Source of the DNA: Hydrangea macrophylla
Taxonomy: Eukaryota > Streptophyta > Magnoliopsida > Cornales > Hydrangeaceae
DNA: 64,000 bases
Direction of reading: 5' to 3'
Assembly: GCA_033977485.1 (NCBI GenBank)
Contig: CM066988.1
Location: 54,807,649 to 54,871,648, forward strand
Shown: positions 23,038 to 35,045 of the stretch, piece by piece
How positions within the stretch are numbered: position 1 is the first letter of the stretch
How the letters are laid out: each line of letters begins with the position of its first letter
Made by a program: the position numbers and the translations under genes
The notes under the pieces: model-generated
Told to the model about the DNA's origin: nothing
Seen by the model: only the letters and a program-made list of their open reading frames with translations
Databases searched by the model: none

Positions 23038-23478
23038 ACAATTACCCAAATGGCATAATGATTCTGTTGAGATCGAGGCAATCTCACTACAAAATCCATG
23101 GTTATGTGCTCCCACTTCCAACCAGGAATAGGTAGCGGTTGCAACAATCCTGACGGTCTATGATGCTCGACTTTGACTTGTTGACAAGTCAAACACTTGG
23201 ATACAAATTCGGCCACATCCTTCTTCATACCTTCCCACCAGAAATTTCTTTTCAAATCCTTGTGCATTTTTGTTCCTCCTGGGTGAACTGTATATCTTAA
23301 CTTATGTGCTTCTGCCAGAATATCATTTCTCAAATCCCCACAGTCGGGTACACATAACCTGTTTCTGCATCGATATCCTCCATCGATTCCCACCTCCATT
23401 CTATCATATCTTTTTCTGACATTTTCACGAACCATATTTGAAACTTCTCATCTTCTTTCCGTGCTCTAATAATACGGT
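23038..23478 (-). pseudogene. Tekay integrase N-terminal zinc-binding domain
   Basis: On the minus strand RLCVPDCGDLRNDILAEAH is followed by HPGGTKMHKDLKRNFWWEGMKKDVAEFVSKCLTCQQVK, the H-x-H..C-x-x-C integrase zinc finger. WEHITMDFVVRLPRS.. then leads into the catalytic core (the first catalytic Asp is in TMDFV). The frame is intact from the 23435 start to the CACTA boundary, where it ends after ..YAIWVIV. It continues at 15619. Confidence 0.88.
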
Positions 23479-23479
23479 C

Positions 23480-24110
23480 GATGAGGACAGGCTGTAGGAT
23501 AAGACATCCAAAAAGTTATCCTTCTCCTTCTTCAGCACTCTGTACGTCGAACTCTGCCAACGTTTCCAATGCTCGCCATTCTCTAACCATTAAGGAGGCG
23601 ATCGTCTCATGAATCTGTCGACTCAAAGCATCAGCGACCACATTAGCTTTACCAGGGTGGTACTCTAACGTGAAGTCGTAATCTTTGATCAGCTCTATCC
23701 ATTTGCGTTGTCTCATGTTCAACTCTTTCTATGTGAACAAATATTTTAGACTCTTGTGATCAGAGAACAAATCAAACTTCTCACCGTAGAGATAATGCCT
23801 CCAAATCTTGAGTGCGAATACCACTACCGACAATTCTAAATCATGAATGGGGTAGTTTAACTCATTCGGCTTCAGCTATCTAGATCCATAGGCGATAACT
23901 CTGCCATCTTGCATAAGTACACACCCTAGTCCTTGATATGACGCGTCACTAAAGATAGTGAACTTCTCATCAAGCTTGGGTATATCTAGTACCGGTGCGG
24001 TAGTGATTCTCTCTTTCAACTCTAGAAAGGCGCGCTCATGCATCTCTGTCCAGTCGAACTTCAAATTCTTCTTCGTCAATCCGGTTAATGGTGTAGCCAT
24101 TTTTGAAAAC
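23480..24110 (-). pseudogene. Tekay RNase H domain
   Basis: FDWTEMHERAFLELKERITTAPVL is followed by FTIFSDASYQGLGCVLMQDGRVIAYGSR (first catalytic Asp), then a stop near 23878. After an in-frame continuation holding the Glu and HKSLKYLFT region, [33 protein letters not shown] follows (last Asp). At least two stops occur between 23880 and 23722. Confidence 0.85.
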
Positions 24111-24190
24111 CCTTAAACAAATCTTTTATAATAGCCTGCGAGTCCTAGAAAACTCCTAACCTCTGTAGGATTGCTCGGCCTAACCCAGTT

Positions 24191-24826
24191 CTAAACAGCA
24201 TCTGTCTTGGACGAATCCACAGAAATTCCTTGATATGACACCTTGTGTCCCAAAAATTTCACTTCTTGTAACCAGAACTCACACTCACTGAACTTGGCAT
24301 ACAAGTGATGCTCCTTAAGCGTCTGCATTGCAATTCGTAGATATTGCTCGTGTTCTTCCTCTGACTTAGAATAGATCAAAATATCATCAATGAAGACGAT
24401 CACAAACTGATCCAAGTAAGGCTTGAACACTCTGTTCATCAGATCCATAAACACTACAGGGGCATTCGTCATTCCAAACGGCATTACCAAAAATTCATAG
24501 TGACCATATCGGGCTCTGAATGCAGTCTTAGGTATGTCTTCCTTCCGTACCCTCAACTGATGATATCCCGGCCTTAGGTCTATCTTGGAAAATGTCATAG
24601 CTCCTTGTAGTTGATCAGATAAGTCGTCGATCTGGGGTAAGGGATACTTGTTCTTGATAGTCACGCGGTTCAATTCTTTATAATCGATACACAACCGAAG
24701 TGTCCCATCCTTCTTCTTCACGAATAACACTGGTGCTCCCCAAGGCGGCCTACTTGGATGTACAAAACCTAGGTTCTCGAGTTCTTGAACTTGTTCCTTC
24801 AATTCCAACAGTTCGATGGGGGCCAT
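24191..24826 (-). pseudogene. Tekay reverse transcriptase
   Basis: The 211-codon open frame covers fingers to thumb: [22 protein letters not shown], then [15 protein letters not shown] (first catalytic Asp), [12 protein letters not shown], and [15 protein letters not shown] with the Asp pair. It ends at a stop replacing a codon in the ..SKTDAV.. region near 24191. All catalytic residues are visible, so this is the best preserved enzyme domain in the window, but the flanking frames are interrupted. Confidence 0.9.
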
Positions 24827-24916
24827 TCTGTAGGAAACCTTCGTGATCGGTACGGTACCTGGTATAAGCTCAATACATAACTCTACACTTCTCTCGGGCT
24901 GTAAACCAAAAACGTC

Positions 24917-25510
24917 TTAAAATACTTCTTCGAAGTCCTTGACAACAGGTATAGACGACGCTGTCATCTCTATACTGATGACTTCGATATTTGCTAAGCA
25001 TCTCGTGAGGAACATATCTCCCAAAGGGTTACATTGAAAATCAAAGGGTTGATTATCATTGTCGGGGAATGTAATTCTCTTCCTCGCACAATCCAGCTTT
25101 GCTTGATTCTGAGAGAGCCAATGCATGCCTAGGATTATGTCGAACTCCATTGATAGGACAATTAGACTTGCAGGGATTTCATGGTCTCCTAGCCGTAAGG
25201 GGCAATACTCACACACATGTCCTAACTTGACTGCGGCTCCCAATGGTGAGGTCGCCCTCAAAGCTTTCTCTAAACAATGAGGCAAGATGCCCAATCTCCG
25301 AATAGTATTAACAGATATGAATGAAAGTGTAGCACCCGTATCAAATAACACTTTAACATGGGAGTTAAACAGAGTCAAAGTACCTTCTACCGCTTGCTGA
25401 TCAGGTTGAGCTTCTTCATAGTTTCCTTCTTCGTACACAGTCCTATCATATCCAGCGGCATCAGGGATAACAGCATTCATGCGAGTTTTACCTTGCTGAC
25501 CATAAGTCAC
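24917..25510 (-). pseudogene. Tekay aspartic protease
   Basis: The minus-strand ORF holds GTLTLFNSHVKVLFDTGATLSFIS with the catalytic D-T-G. LGDHEIPASLIVL and FDIILGMHWLSQNQAKLDC then match the chromovirus protease-RT linker (usually DVILGMDWL). Further downstream the frame ends in VKDFEEVF and a stop just before the RT. It is continuous with the second zinc knuckle of gag upstream. Confidence 0.87.
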
Positions 25511-26363
25511 TTGCTTAGGGGCAATACAGAACTTATTGCTATGACATGGTTCACCACAGTTGTAGCAGACTATGCCTTGCTAAAAAGCACGCTTTGGTGC
25601 CTTGCAATCTCGAGCCAAATGACTGGGGTTGCCATAGTTGAAACATTTCCCAGCGCTACTTCCTTCACCAACTCGAGGTTGAGTCGAATAGGTGATAGCG
25701 TGGGTCTTCTTGCTTCCGTCAAAATTCCTTTTCTGGCCTTGGGTACAATTCATTGGTGGTCTATTCCCAAATTACCCCTCTGAGGCGGCCGGAATTCGAA
25801 TTGCTTTTGATTCACTCGAGCATCTTCTTCCAAATCAGTGGCCAAGCCGACTAGTCCTTTGAAAGACTTATCTAGGTGGCTGAGAGTTAGGCAACGAATC
25901 TGCAGTGTTAGCCCTTGGTTATACTTAGGGATCCTCTTTTCCTCAGTATCAACCACATGAGGGGAAAACTAGGACAGTCTCTCGAACTGAGTGGTGTACT
26001 CTTGTACCGATTTTTAGTTCCCTGAGTCAAGTCCATGAATTCTTTCTCCCTCCTGTGCCTTTCTGTAGCCGAAAAATACTTTCCCAAAAACCTTCCCTTA
26101 AATACAGTCCATGTCATTCCCGTCGCAGCTTCATTCCCGATGGTAGCTGTGACTGAATCCCACCAATCTGCGGCGGCATTAGTCAATTGGAAAGTAGCTA
26201 ACGTCCTCTTGTCCATCTCATTGCACTGGATAGCCTCGAACATGCGGTCCATCTGTCTTAACCACTGCTCCATTTTCCATGGTTTTGCAGTACCCGCAAA
26301 CTGCTCGGGCCTTAGCGCACGGAATCTCTCCAACAGCTTATCTCCAGTTTTCGGTCTCGTCAA
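25511..26363 (-). pseudogene. Tekay gag with zinc knuckles
   Basis: The start is at 26363. LLERFRALRPEQFAGTAKPWKMEQWLRQMDRMFEAI.. and AADWWDSV..TWTVFKGRFLGKYFSATERHRREKEFMDLTQG form the retrotransposon gag core. A frameshift near 25990 moves to the 25750-25956 frame (YNQGLTLQIRCLTLSHL). Near 25580-25650 are two zinc knuckles. The first reads KCFNYGNPSHLARDC, with Tyr in place of the second Cys. The second reads CYNCGEPCHSNKFC and is intact. A stop separates the two. Confidence 0.82.
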
Positions 26364-26816
26364 TTTTCATTTGGTTTGTTAATCCTTTTGAGACGTCTGA
26401 CAAAAACTGCAAACATTCCTATGGGATCGGCAGCCACAAGTGTTCCCTCAATCAAGTTCCTGTTCCTCCTTGGTCTTCCAGCCATTCTATGCATGATAAT
26501 GATGACAGGATGAGAAATATGCATGAAGTAAAAATGTAAGGCAGTCTAAGCAGCGACAATATCAAAAAGGGTATTTTTATATATAACTTCTTGTCAAGTT
26601 GATACAAAAAGCATGTATGATCAGTCAATGCCTACCCTAGCTATATGGGTTAGGACACCTACGTCCATGCAAGAGTTAATGTTACAAAAATGGGGTCATT
26701 GCCCTATACTCAAATGCATGTAAGAACAGTTGCAAAAACAGATAGAGCTACTAGTCAAAATAGTCAATATATACAAGGTGATATCTAAGAAATTAGTCGT
26801 CTCTGTAGGCGGCTAT
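26364..26816. other. Tekay leader, no gene
   Basis: Untranslated region between the leader ORF and gag on the minus strand. Short ORFs on the plus strand are shadows. Nothing else is seen. Confidence 0.5.
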
Positions 26817-27419
26817 CTAGAGATCTAGCGAATCGACAGGGCAAAATCGTTGTACAAGGAACGGGCCCACCAAATCAAAATTAAAGCTCTGAGAGGTCGA
26901 CGAGGAAGCAGGCGCTGGGGCATCTGCCTCAACTAGCATCTCCTCAGGCAGAACTAGCTCAAGTGCTAGCTCTTCCTCGAGCTCAGAGGTGAAGTCATCT
27001 AGACCTATGCCATCCTCTCCTACAACATCCCCGGCAATAGGGCTAACCATGACGTCATTGTCACCGTCATCCTCAACTATGGGAACTACAGGCGGGGGTA
27101 TCTCCAGCTGTGCTAAATGAGCGTGCACAACCTGGATCTCAAAGGGGAAATAAAGAGCATCACTATCAACTAGTCTCAGTATCTCAACTAGCACTAAGCG
27201 CTAAGCCTCCGCGAAATAGCGTATCTCAAGGAAAATATGCGTCAAATCAACTATCCCCACCACGTGAACGTGGTGCCACAGATCCGATACTACAGTCGTC
27301 GTGGCCAGCTGCTCAATGGCGGTATGATATAAATCGAGAAAAGCTGGGACTACTGCCCTGGGAGTCACCAAATATCCTCCAAACCCATCTGGTACGTAGA
27401 GCGCCTGAGCTGGGTCCAT
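26817..27419 (-). pseudogene. Leader ORF of the Tekay element (unknown function, one stop)
   Basis: Between PBS and gag, on the sense strand of the element, an ATG at 27419 opens a frame (MDPAQALYVPDGFGG..) of 72 codons that ends in a TAG near 27200. It continues in the same frame for 125 more codons to 26817. Ignoring the stop it is about 200 codons. The first part is neutral to hydrophobic. The second part is very acidic (EDDGDND.., ELEEELALELVLPEE) and ends in a Pro/Ala/Ser-rich tail. I do not recognise a family. The composition is protein-like, and a single amber codon suggests recent loss of coding capacity. Confidence 0.45.
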
Positions 27420-27595
27420 ACCTGATAAAAAGGTACTAACTTAAATCAGGAAAGAGATAATCTTAGGTGTTGGCTTCTGAGTCTATCCTCCTTGTCGTAT
27501 CATCAGGTGTGTGAAGCATAAGCTAACAGATCGCGGAATTGGGTATAAACAGGTAAACCCTAACCAGGTTAAACTATCTTGAGATAAATAAACTG

Positions 27596-27607
27596 GCTCT
27601 GATACCA
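27596..27607 (-). other. Primer binding site of the Tekay element (initiator Met tRNA)
   Basis: The minus strand reads TGGTATCAGAGC, the standard complement of the 3' end of plant initiator methionine tRNA, eight bases from the 5' LTR. Confidence 0.9.
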
Positions 27608-27615
27608 CTAAATCC

Positions 27616-30502
27616 TGTCACGCCCCGACGTAGCATAAATAAGGAAAGCGTTTAATTTCCTTTATGGACCCGTAGGTCGTGACAGTTTGAAGGATCGATT
27701 CCGTCCCAAATATCAACAACAAAAAAAAACATAATAATCAGAGCAGAGCAATCAAGGCTTACAAATATTTTTCTTACTTATTACATATTACAATACGGGG
27801 TCGACTAAGGCACAAGCCGCCTTAAAACAAGACAATATCTATAGTATATTACAATCATCCTTATTACAGAATTCAGTTTATAACTTAAGGCATAGGATAT
27901 TGATAACAGTCCTATCTTCCAAAGCAGCCGTTCTCAGTTTGCATAATCATAGGGCCCAACATAATCATAACCTGAAAAGCCTAGACACGAATGTCCAGGA
28001 CACATCAACGTCATTAGCTTCAAGAAGCTGGTGAGTATTAAAACATAACTTTGAATGTAAACATACTCATTTACCATTTTCCAATTCCCATTTAATTCAA
28101 TAAGTTTATATTAAAGTAAAGAGTTCATTTTTAGAAAACAACCACAATATCATTTGAATGCTTTAATTCACATGCATGTGACCGTGTATGAAAAACAATG
28201 CACCATCTCATCTTACATACTCTTTTTTCATGACAAACACAACAAGCCACTATCTCATACCACTATCCTTGTAATACTCCAATAGCCACACTTTAGCACA
28301 GGGGTGCCAGGGAATGTCCAGCTTGCCTCACACTTTGGTCCAGGGTATCAGGGAGTGTCCAATGCCTCAAATATTAGTACCTAATCTGCCTCGCAAATAC
28401 CAGAGGTAACCGCACGCAGTATCCAGACTTGGGTACCAGGGAGTGTCCATAGGCCACACTTTAGCATTACCATGGGTGCCAGGGAATGTACAAGTTCGGT
28501 GTCACACACTTTAACGTTACCATGGGCGTCAGGGAGTGTCCAGTTTTGCCACCGTCGCATTACAAAGATACTCTCAACACATCACACTTTGGTACATAAT
28601 TACCAGGGAGTGTCCACAACACAATCTCAACCACACACTCTTTTCCACACTGACAACCACACTCCATGCATGTACAACTGACTCCACATGTATGTCATGA
28701 AACCTTAAACAAAAGTAAAATGTTGAATTATAGGAACAACGTACGTGCGGGGATTGGTAAGTCATAATACATAATTTCAATTGTCCAAACATAACCAAAT
28801 AGGTTTTTGTTTTAGTAAATTTCCCAAACAGAGCTTTAAAAGTCCATGAAACATCACCCAAACAGTTCCTTAACATAAAACAAGCAAAAACCAGAAACTG
28901 TACAAAGTCGCGCGCAGGTCGCTCAGGTAAGGGGTCGCTCGCGCGATATGCCCAATTTTTGTTTTATTATAAAAACTTTTCTATCTGCCAGAATTCACAC
29001 AGATCGTGCGCGCGGGCCGCTAGCGTGGGTCGCTCGCGCGATCTGCTCGCGAGATCTGCCTAATTTTCATTTTTCTTATTAAGATCTTTTCTATCTGCCT
29101 GAAACCACATGGCTCGCACGCGCGGGCTGCTCGCGTGAGGGGTCACTCGCACTGGCCGCTCGCGCGATCGCGCTCACGAGTTCATGCAGAAGCTTCTTTT
29201 TCTTCTCCAGAATTCCCCTGTTTCAGTTTTAAGGAGTCTTTTGACCCAATTTGTAATCTGGATTAAAACATGGCATGTAATATATGGATTTCTTCATTTT
29301 TTTGACGAAGATTATGAATCTTCGATCAATTTAACATGAATCCAAACGTAGATCACTAATTTTACGAAAAACTAAAAGAGGACAAAACTTCAATCTTAAT
29401 ATACTTTCTCAATTGAGTAAATTAAGCCCTAATACTTTAAACATATCATCTATGATGTACAATCTTTCATAATCATCTCTAAAAATGGATTTTGGTCAAG
29501 TTTGAAAAATCTTGATTTCAAAGCTATGGAGGTCCAAACGTAAAATCAATAATGGAGATTTTTAAACCCAGCTATATAAACAGTAAACAAGGTATGAATT
29601 ACATTAGAAGTGAGTTAATAATACTCACAGATTTGATAAGGAGTAGAGAATTGTTGAGAAAGAATCCAATTTAGAAATTCCAAATGCAAGCTTAGCTATG
29701 GTGGAAGAAGCTCTTTCTATTCTCTCTGTGTCTCCTATGTTGTTAAGCCAAAATGTGTGTGCAATGAAGAATGAGATGATAGTTAAATAGACTTCAACTT
29801 CTACAACTTGGGGACCAAGTATAGTGAACTTCACTCAACAATTGAATTACTTCTCAATTACTAATATGTAGAAATACACATCATATACATGAATCCTAGA
29901 ATCTATTCATACGTATATACACCTTCAAGAATTCTGAAGAGGCAAAGTAGACTAGTATGGGTCAAGTTCATAAGTGTTTGGCAAAATAGCTTATGGCATA
30001 AAGATATAACACTCACACAATGCATAGCCAAACAAAGCCCTAACCAATCATTAGTTGTCATTAAAAGAAATAAAGCATAAGTCATTTCATGCTTTATGTC
30101 AATTCCAAAATCTGTGTAATCCCAGCGCAGCACGGACAGTTTTGAATGTAAACTAGTATTTTCGTGGCGCGGTGATCACCACAAAAATACAGAAATTCAT
30201 TTTAACGTAAGAAATGATTTTCTGGTTTTATAAAAATACAGTTTAAATTAAAAGAAAATATTTCCACCATTTTGAAATACAGTTTTAAAATCCAACACAG
30301 GTATGACTTATTTTGTAAAATTGTAGTTTGACCCGAACAAAAATTTAACATGAAATAAAACAAATTATAAGATTTAGATACATGACACTTGAAATTAACT
30401 TAAATGCAGACAATACTAAATGAATTTAATTATGTCAATGGAAATACAAATTAAATATGGACATGCTAAAATTAATAATGAAATGAAATGTAGGTTGTTA
30501 CA
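27616..30502 (-). repeat. Tekay 5' LTR (2887 bp)
   Basis: Copy of 11743-14593 with the same TG..CA limits and followed by the CAAAC duplication (30503-30507). The largest visible differences between the two LTRs are in the GC-rich block (28906-29180 here), which has gained or lost CGCTCGCGCG-type words. Elsewhere single-base differences are scattered. Confidence 0.92.
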
Positions 30503-30507
30503 CAAAC

Positions 30508-30860
30508 TTTGCAGAAGATGATTCCTCGAGAGCCAATTGGAAATGGGTGGTCGGGATCAGACCTAGATCGCTTTCACACTACTTTCCTGACCCATCCAAG
30601 AAGTCAGGGTAGCAGCCGAGGCTCAAAAGCTGCTCAAGAAACCCACCAAGTTGAAGAGCCTGCGTGAGAAGAGGAATCGGGACAAGTATTTCCGATACCA
30701 CAAAGACCACGACTATGATACCGAGAACTGCTTTAAACTCAAAATTCCTATAGAGAAACTCATCAGGCAGGGTCATCTAGACGAGTTTGTCACCACAGAT
30801 AGATAACCGTAACAAGATGCTCGGGCCCCTGTGTAGTAGCATTCCCTCGGCCATATCAAT
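30508..30860 (+). pseudogene. Tat gag, 3' part (downstream of Tekay)
   Basis: Resumes the Tat gag after the Tekay TSD. RNRDKYFRYHKDHDYDTENCF.LKIPIEKLIRQGHLDEFV matches the conserved C-terminal gag motif of Tat elements (..K-Y-C-x-F-H-x-D-H-G-H-x-T-x-x-C..). The first Cys of the usual motif is Phe here. Upstream stops are present. Confidence 0.78.
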
Positions 30861-31559
30861 GTGGTCTCTGGAGGAACATCGGACAGAGGAGACTCACAAT
30901 CGACAAGGAAGAGGCATGCCCGGGCATCCCGTGCGGATGTTGTGCAAGTCCAACTAGCCAATTGTTCATCAACTAATACCTTGACCTTCTCATGTGGCGA
31001 TATTCGAGATCTACACTACCCTCATGATGATCCACTGGTGGTAACGCTTCCTATAGCCAATTACATGGTCAAGAGGGTACTCATGGATATAGGAAGCTCC
31101 TCTAACATACTCTTTGCCTTAGCATTTGATCAGTTTGGAATAACAAGGGACCGGCTTTGACCAGTGGCCAAACTATTAGTGGGATTCAATGGATCTAGTA
31201 CACAACCACTCGGGATGATTGAGCTATCGGTTCTAATGGGAACCTACCTGTAGCAGGTCTCCGTGCTCGCACATCATTGTGGTAGAGGCCCCGTCCTCTT
31301 ACAACGTCATTCTCGAGAGATCAATGCTCAACAAGGCTAGAACAGTTGTGTTAAGCTACAACTTGATTGTCAAGTTCTCGACCCCGTAGGGACCGGTAAG
31401 CCTGAGGGGAGACCAAGCCACTGCCCAGAGCTATTATGTTAGTTCTTTGCATAAAGGCGTGATTTCAGAGGCACTAAACATTGAAGAGATGAACCCAAGG
31501 GACATCAGGGTTAGATTCATCCCAGTTGAAGAACTTAGTCAAATAACATTGGACCTCGG
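30861..31559 (+). pseudogene. Tat protease region
   Basis: LTFSCGDIRDLHYPHDDPLVVTLPIANYMVKRVLMDIGSSSNILF is the Tat-type protease, whose active site is normally D-T/N-G-S-S. Here it is D-I-G-S-S. The following FNGSSTQPLGMIELSV and later YNVILERS-like segments also fit, with several stops (31158, 31250 and others). Non-functional. Confidence 0.75.
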
Positions 31560-33420
31560 GTTTCCCGACTGGTCCGTCAGTATTGTCACTCTCCTAGAAC
31601 CAGACCTTAGAGAAAACCTAGTCTAGTTCCTGAGACAGAATCAAGACATCTTTGCATGGGGCCACGAGGACATGCCTGGAATAGATCCCCCGGGTCACGT
31701 CCCACTGACTCAATGTTGATCCGAGCTTCCGCCCGGTTAAACAAAAGAAAAGGGGGATGGCCCATGAAAGACAAGAAGCAAGATGTGATGAGGTCAGAAA
31801 GCTCCTCAAAGCAAAGTCAGTCCATGAAGTTCAGTATCCCGACTGGTTGGAAAACGTTATTCTGGTTAAGAAGACCAACAATAAATGGAGGCTCTGCTTC
31901 AATTTTACTGTTGAATAAAGCCTGTCCCAAGGATTGCTACCCGCTGTCGTGGATAGATCTCCTGGTAGATGCAATGGCAGGCCATTCACTGCTCTCATTT
32001 ATGGATGCTTACTTAGGGTACAATCAGGTCCACATCTAAGCATTGATGACGACCTCCTTCATTATCGAATAAGGAACCTACTACTACATGATGCTGCCCT
32101 TCGGTCTCAAGGACGCCAGAGCAACTTATTAGCACTTGGTCAACCACATATTTAGAGACTTAATCAGAAAGGCAATGAAAGTGTACATTGAAGACCTCCT
32201 GGTCAAGAACTGGGATAAGACCGATCATCTCGAACAATTGGCTGGGGCCTTTAGTATCCTAAGAAAATTCCAGATGAAGTTGAACCCGGATAAGTGTGCA
32301 TTCGGAGTCTCGTCCGGGAAGTTCTTGGGATACCTAGTCAGCAGGCGTGGAATTGAGGTGAACCCGGAGAAAATCCAAGTTATCATCAACATGCGGTCAC
32401 CCATATCAACCGAGGTTCAGAGTCTGGCAGGGCGGGTGGTAGCATTAAATAGATTCATGTCCCGAGCGACCGACTGGTGCCTGCCGTACTTCAAGATCTT
32501 TTGCAAAGCCTTTGAGTGGTCAGATGAGTGTGAGAAGGCATTTCAGGTACTCAAGAAATACCTAACGTCGCCTTCTCTACTCTCAACACCCATTCCAAAG
32601 CAAGAGTTGTTTCTTTACTTGGCATTATCACCCTCGGTGGTCAGAGAGAAATATGGGATACAGTACCCAGTATACTACATAAGTTGGGCACTCGAGGGTG
32701 CAAAAAGTTGGTACTCCCGCATAGAGAAGCTCGCCTTCGCACTCATCACCTCAGCATGACGACTTCGTCCATACTTCCAAGCTCATACCATAATCGTCCT
32801 AACGGATCAGCCTCTGTGTAGGATTCTGTGCTGACCTAAGATGTCCAGGAGACTCATGAAGTGGGCCTTGGAACTCGAAGAGTTTGAGGTAATTTACAGG
32901 CCTTGGACAGTAATCAAAGGATAGGCAATCGCAGATTTCCTTGTCAAATTCACCTATCCAGAAGACCCAATCAAGGAATTCGTCTCGCCCGACCTGCCAC
33001 CCAATCTACAGGCAGAGATCCCGACCTGGGTACTCTACGTGGACGAGTTCTCCAACAAGCAGGGTAGCAGGGCAGGAATCATCCTAACCACACCCGATGG
33101 GATCCAGATTGAGTATGCACTAAGGTTCGGGTTCCAAGCTTCCAACAATGAAGCTGAGTATGAAGCCTTGTTGGTCGGGTTGTAGTTGGCTATCTTAGTG
33201 GGCGCATAGCAAGTTCAGGTGTACAATGACTTCCAGATGATTGTCAATCAATTCTGACAGTAGTATGAAGCCCAGGAGGATAATATGGTGGCTTACCTAA
33301 TCCTTTTCAGAAATATTACTAGCTACTCAAAGGGTTGTCTATAACACATATCCCGAGGGAAGAAAATACACGGGCTGATCGTCTAGCACGCCTAGCATCG
33401 TCTTCTAAGTTGGACATTCA
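31560..33420 (+). pseudogene. Tat reverse transcriptase and two RNase H domains
   Basis: DIFAWGHEDMPGIDPP marks the RT start in the Tat lineage. After multiple frameshifts, HIFRDLIRKAMKVYIEDLLVKN carries the catalytic box with Glu replacing the first Asp of Y-x-D-D. LRKFQMKLNPDKCAFGVSSGKFLGYLVSRRGIE and WSDECEKAFQVLKKYL follow. A second RNase H-like domain follows: WVLYVDEFSNKQGSRAGIIL..NNEAEYEALLVGL, then ITHIPREENTRADRLARLAS, the archaeal-type RNase H typical of Tat. Decay is heavy: the fingers and palm are in at least three frames. Confidence 0.8.
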
Positions 33421-33589
33421 TGGAATAAAGGTAGAATGCTTGCTCGAACCTAATAAGTCCAACTTGAAAGGTATGGAGGTAGATCCAATCGACGTAGAGC
33501 CTAGTTGGATGGATCCTATCATAGTATTCCTCACGACCGAGAGTCTTCTAACAGAGAAGGACGAAGACTGGTGAGTCAGATACCGAGCG

Positions 33590-34730
33590 GCCAGGTACTA
33601 CTTCAGATGGTGTACTTCACAAGAGGGGATTTTCCATCCCCCATCTCCAATGCATCCACTCTACCCAGGTCCAAGGAATCTTGTATGAAATCTATGATGC
33701 AATGTGTGGAAGCCACATTGGAGACAAGGCACGCAGGGGCCTATTGTAAGGATAATGAGCCAAGACTCCCAGGATTATGTCAAGCAGTGTGACAAGTGCC
33801 AGAGGCATGCGAGCATGATAAACTGCCCGGAAGAGCTCCAAACTCCAATCCTCAGCCCTTGGCCATTTGCTCAATAGGGCATCGACATAGTTGGGCCGCC
33901 TCTTATGGCAAAGGGTCAGGTCAAATTTACCATCTCAGCGCAATGGACTACTTCACCAAGTGGGCAGAAGCCAAGCCCTTGGCAATAATAACCGAAAAGA
34001 AGATGGCAAAGTTTGTTGAGAAAAGCATCCTCAGTAGATTTGGCACACCCTAGGTACTAGTCAGTGACAATGGTAGACAGTTTGACATGCTGGTATTTAG
34101 GCAGTTCTACTCGGGCTATGGGATATCAAATCACTACTCTTCTCCCGAACATCCTCAAGCTAATGGACAAACCATGGTAACAAATCAAATGATTCTACAG
34201 TCCATTAAAACCAGGCTTGAAAAGGCCAAGGGGCTCTAGGTAGAAGAACTATCGACCCTTCTATAGGCCTATCATACTACTCCCTAAGCTATAATAGGAA
34301 AGACCCCGTTCTCACTCACCTATCGCTTTGAGATAGAGGTCCCCTTAGAACTGGGACTACCAATATACTGGGTGACAAACTACAGCGAGCAAGGCAACGA
34401 GGAAACCCTCAGAAGGGAGCTCGACCTGATAGAATAAAAAAGGGATCGGGCATATCTCAAAGCAGCGACCTATAAGCAGAGAGTCTCATGATACTTCAAC
34501 AGCAAAGTAAAGCACCGTAGTTTCCAAGTGGGGGACCTCATCCTCAAGCAGTAAATCAGTACACCAAAAACCCGAGCCACAGGAAGCTGGGGCCAAACAG
34601 AGAAGGACCCTATAAGGTTACCCAGGTCAACCGACTGGGTACCTATTGGTTATAGATGCTAGAAGGGCAGGACTTATCACACCCTTAGAACATGAAGCAT
34701 CTATGGCAGTACGTTCAATAAAAGCAGAGT
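33590..34730 (+). pseudogene. Tat integrase
   Basis: QDYVKQCDKCQRHAS (zinc finger end) precedes LSPWPFAQ and GIDIVGPP with the first catalytic Asp. AMDYFTKWAEAKPL, VLVSDNGRQFDMLVFRQFYSGYGISNHYSSPEHPQANGQTMV (second Asp; the catalytic Glu region near NGQ) and GKTPFSLTYRFE.VPLELGLP follow. Stops interrupt it at 33891, 34052, 34240 and later. No chromodomain follows, as expected for the Tat lineage. Confidence 0.8.
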
Positions 34731-34860
34731 CAATATTGGTTAGGGATGTTCATGTTTTCTTTAAATAAGTTGTAGCTTTTTTCGAGCACTCAAAGTAGTT
34801 TTTCAGACTGAATAAGATGTTAACTGCAAACAATGTTCCCTACTAGTAGTTCATCACGTC
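34731..34860 (+). other. Start of the Tat 3' untranslated region
   Basis: Short AT-rich join between the end of pol and the minisatellite. No gene. Confidence 0.5.
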
Positions 34861-35045
34861 AAAAGGCCTCAGGATCACACCTAAGGCATAACAAAAGGCC
34901 TTGGGATCCCACCAGAGGTGCAACAAAGACCTCGAGATCATCCGAGACATAACAAAAGACCTCGGGATCACACCCAAGGCACAACAAAAGACCTTAAGGT
35001 CACGCCCAAGGCATCAAAAAGACCTCAGAATCCACCCGAGGCACT
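34861..35045 (+). repeat. Minisatellite of about 31 bp in the Tat 3' UTR
   Basis: Six diverged units of the form AAAAGACCTCGGGATCACACCCAAGGCACAAC begin at about 34861, 34894, 34926, 34955, 34987 and 35017. Tandem arrays after pol are common in Tat/Ogre elements. A short open frame across it (34918-35106) is a by-product. Confidence 0.85.

Larger units (their letters stand above)
11743..30502 (-). mobile_element. Complete Tekay (Del) chromovirus element, minus strand
   Basis: The termini are TGTCACGCCC..GTTGTTACA on the plus strand. Target-site duplications CAAAC at 11738-11742 and 30503-30507 are identical. LTRs are 11743-14593 and 27616-30502. On the minus strand the order is 5' LTR, PBS (initiator Met), leader ORF, gag, PR, RT, RNase H, integrase with C-terminal chromodomain, PPT, 3' LTR, which is the plan of the Tekay/Del lineage. 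It is 18.76 kb long including a 7.4 kb CACTA insertion, so about 11.3 kb by itself. The two LTRs look very similar by eye, so the insertion seems fairly recent. Confidence 0.92.

Noticed and set aside
25358..26539. Plus-strand ORFs opposite the Tekay gag and protease (141, 115 and 86 codons)
   Set aside because: Shadows of the minus-strand genes; no independent similarity.
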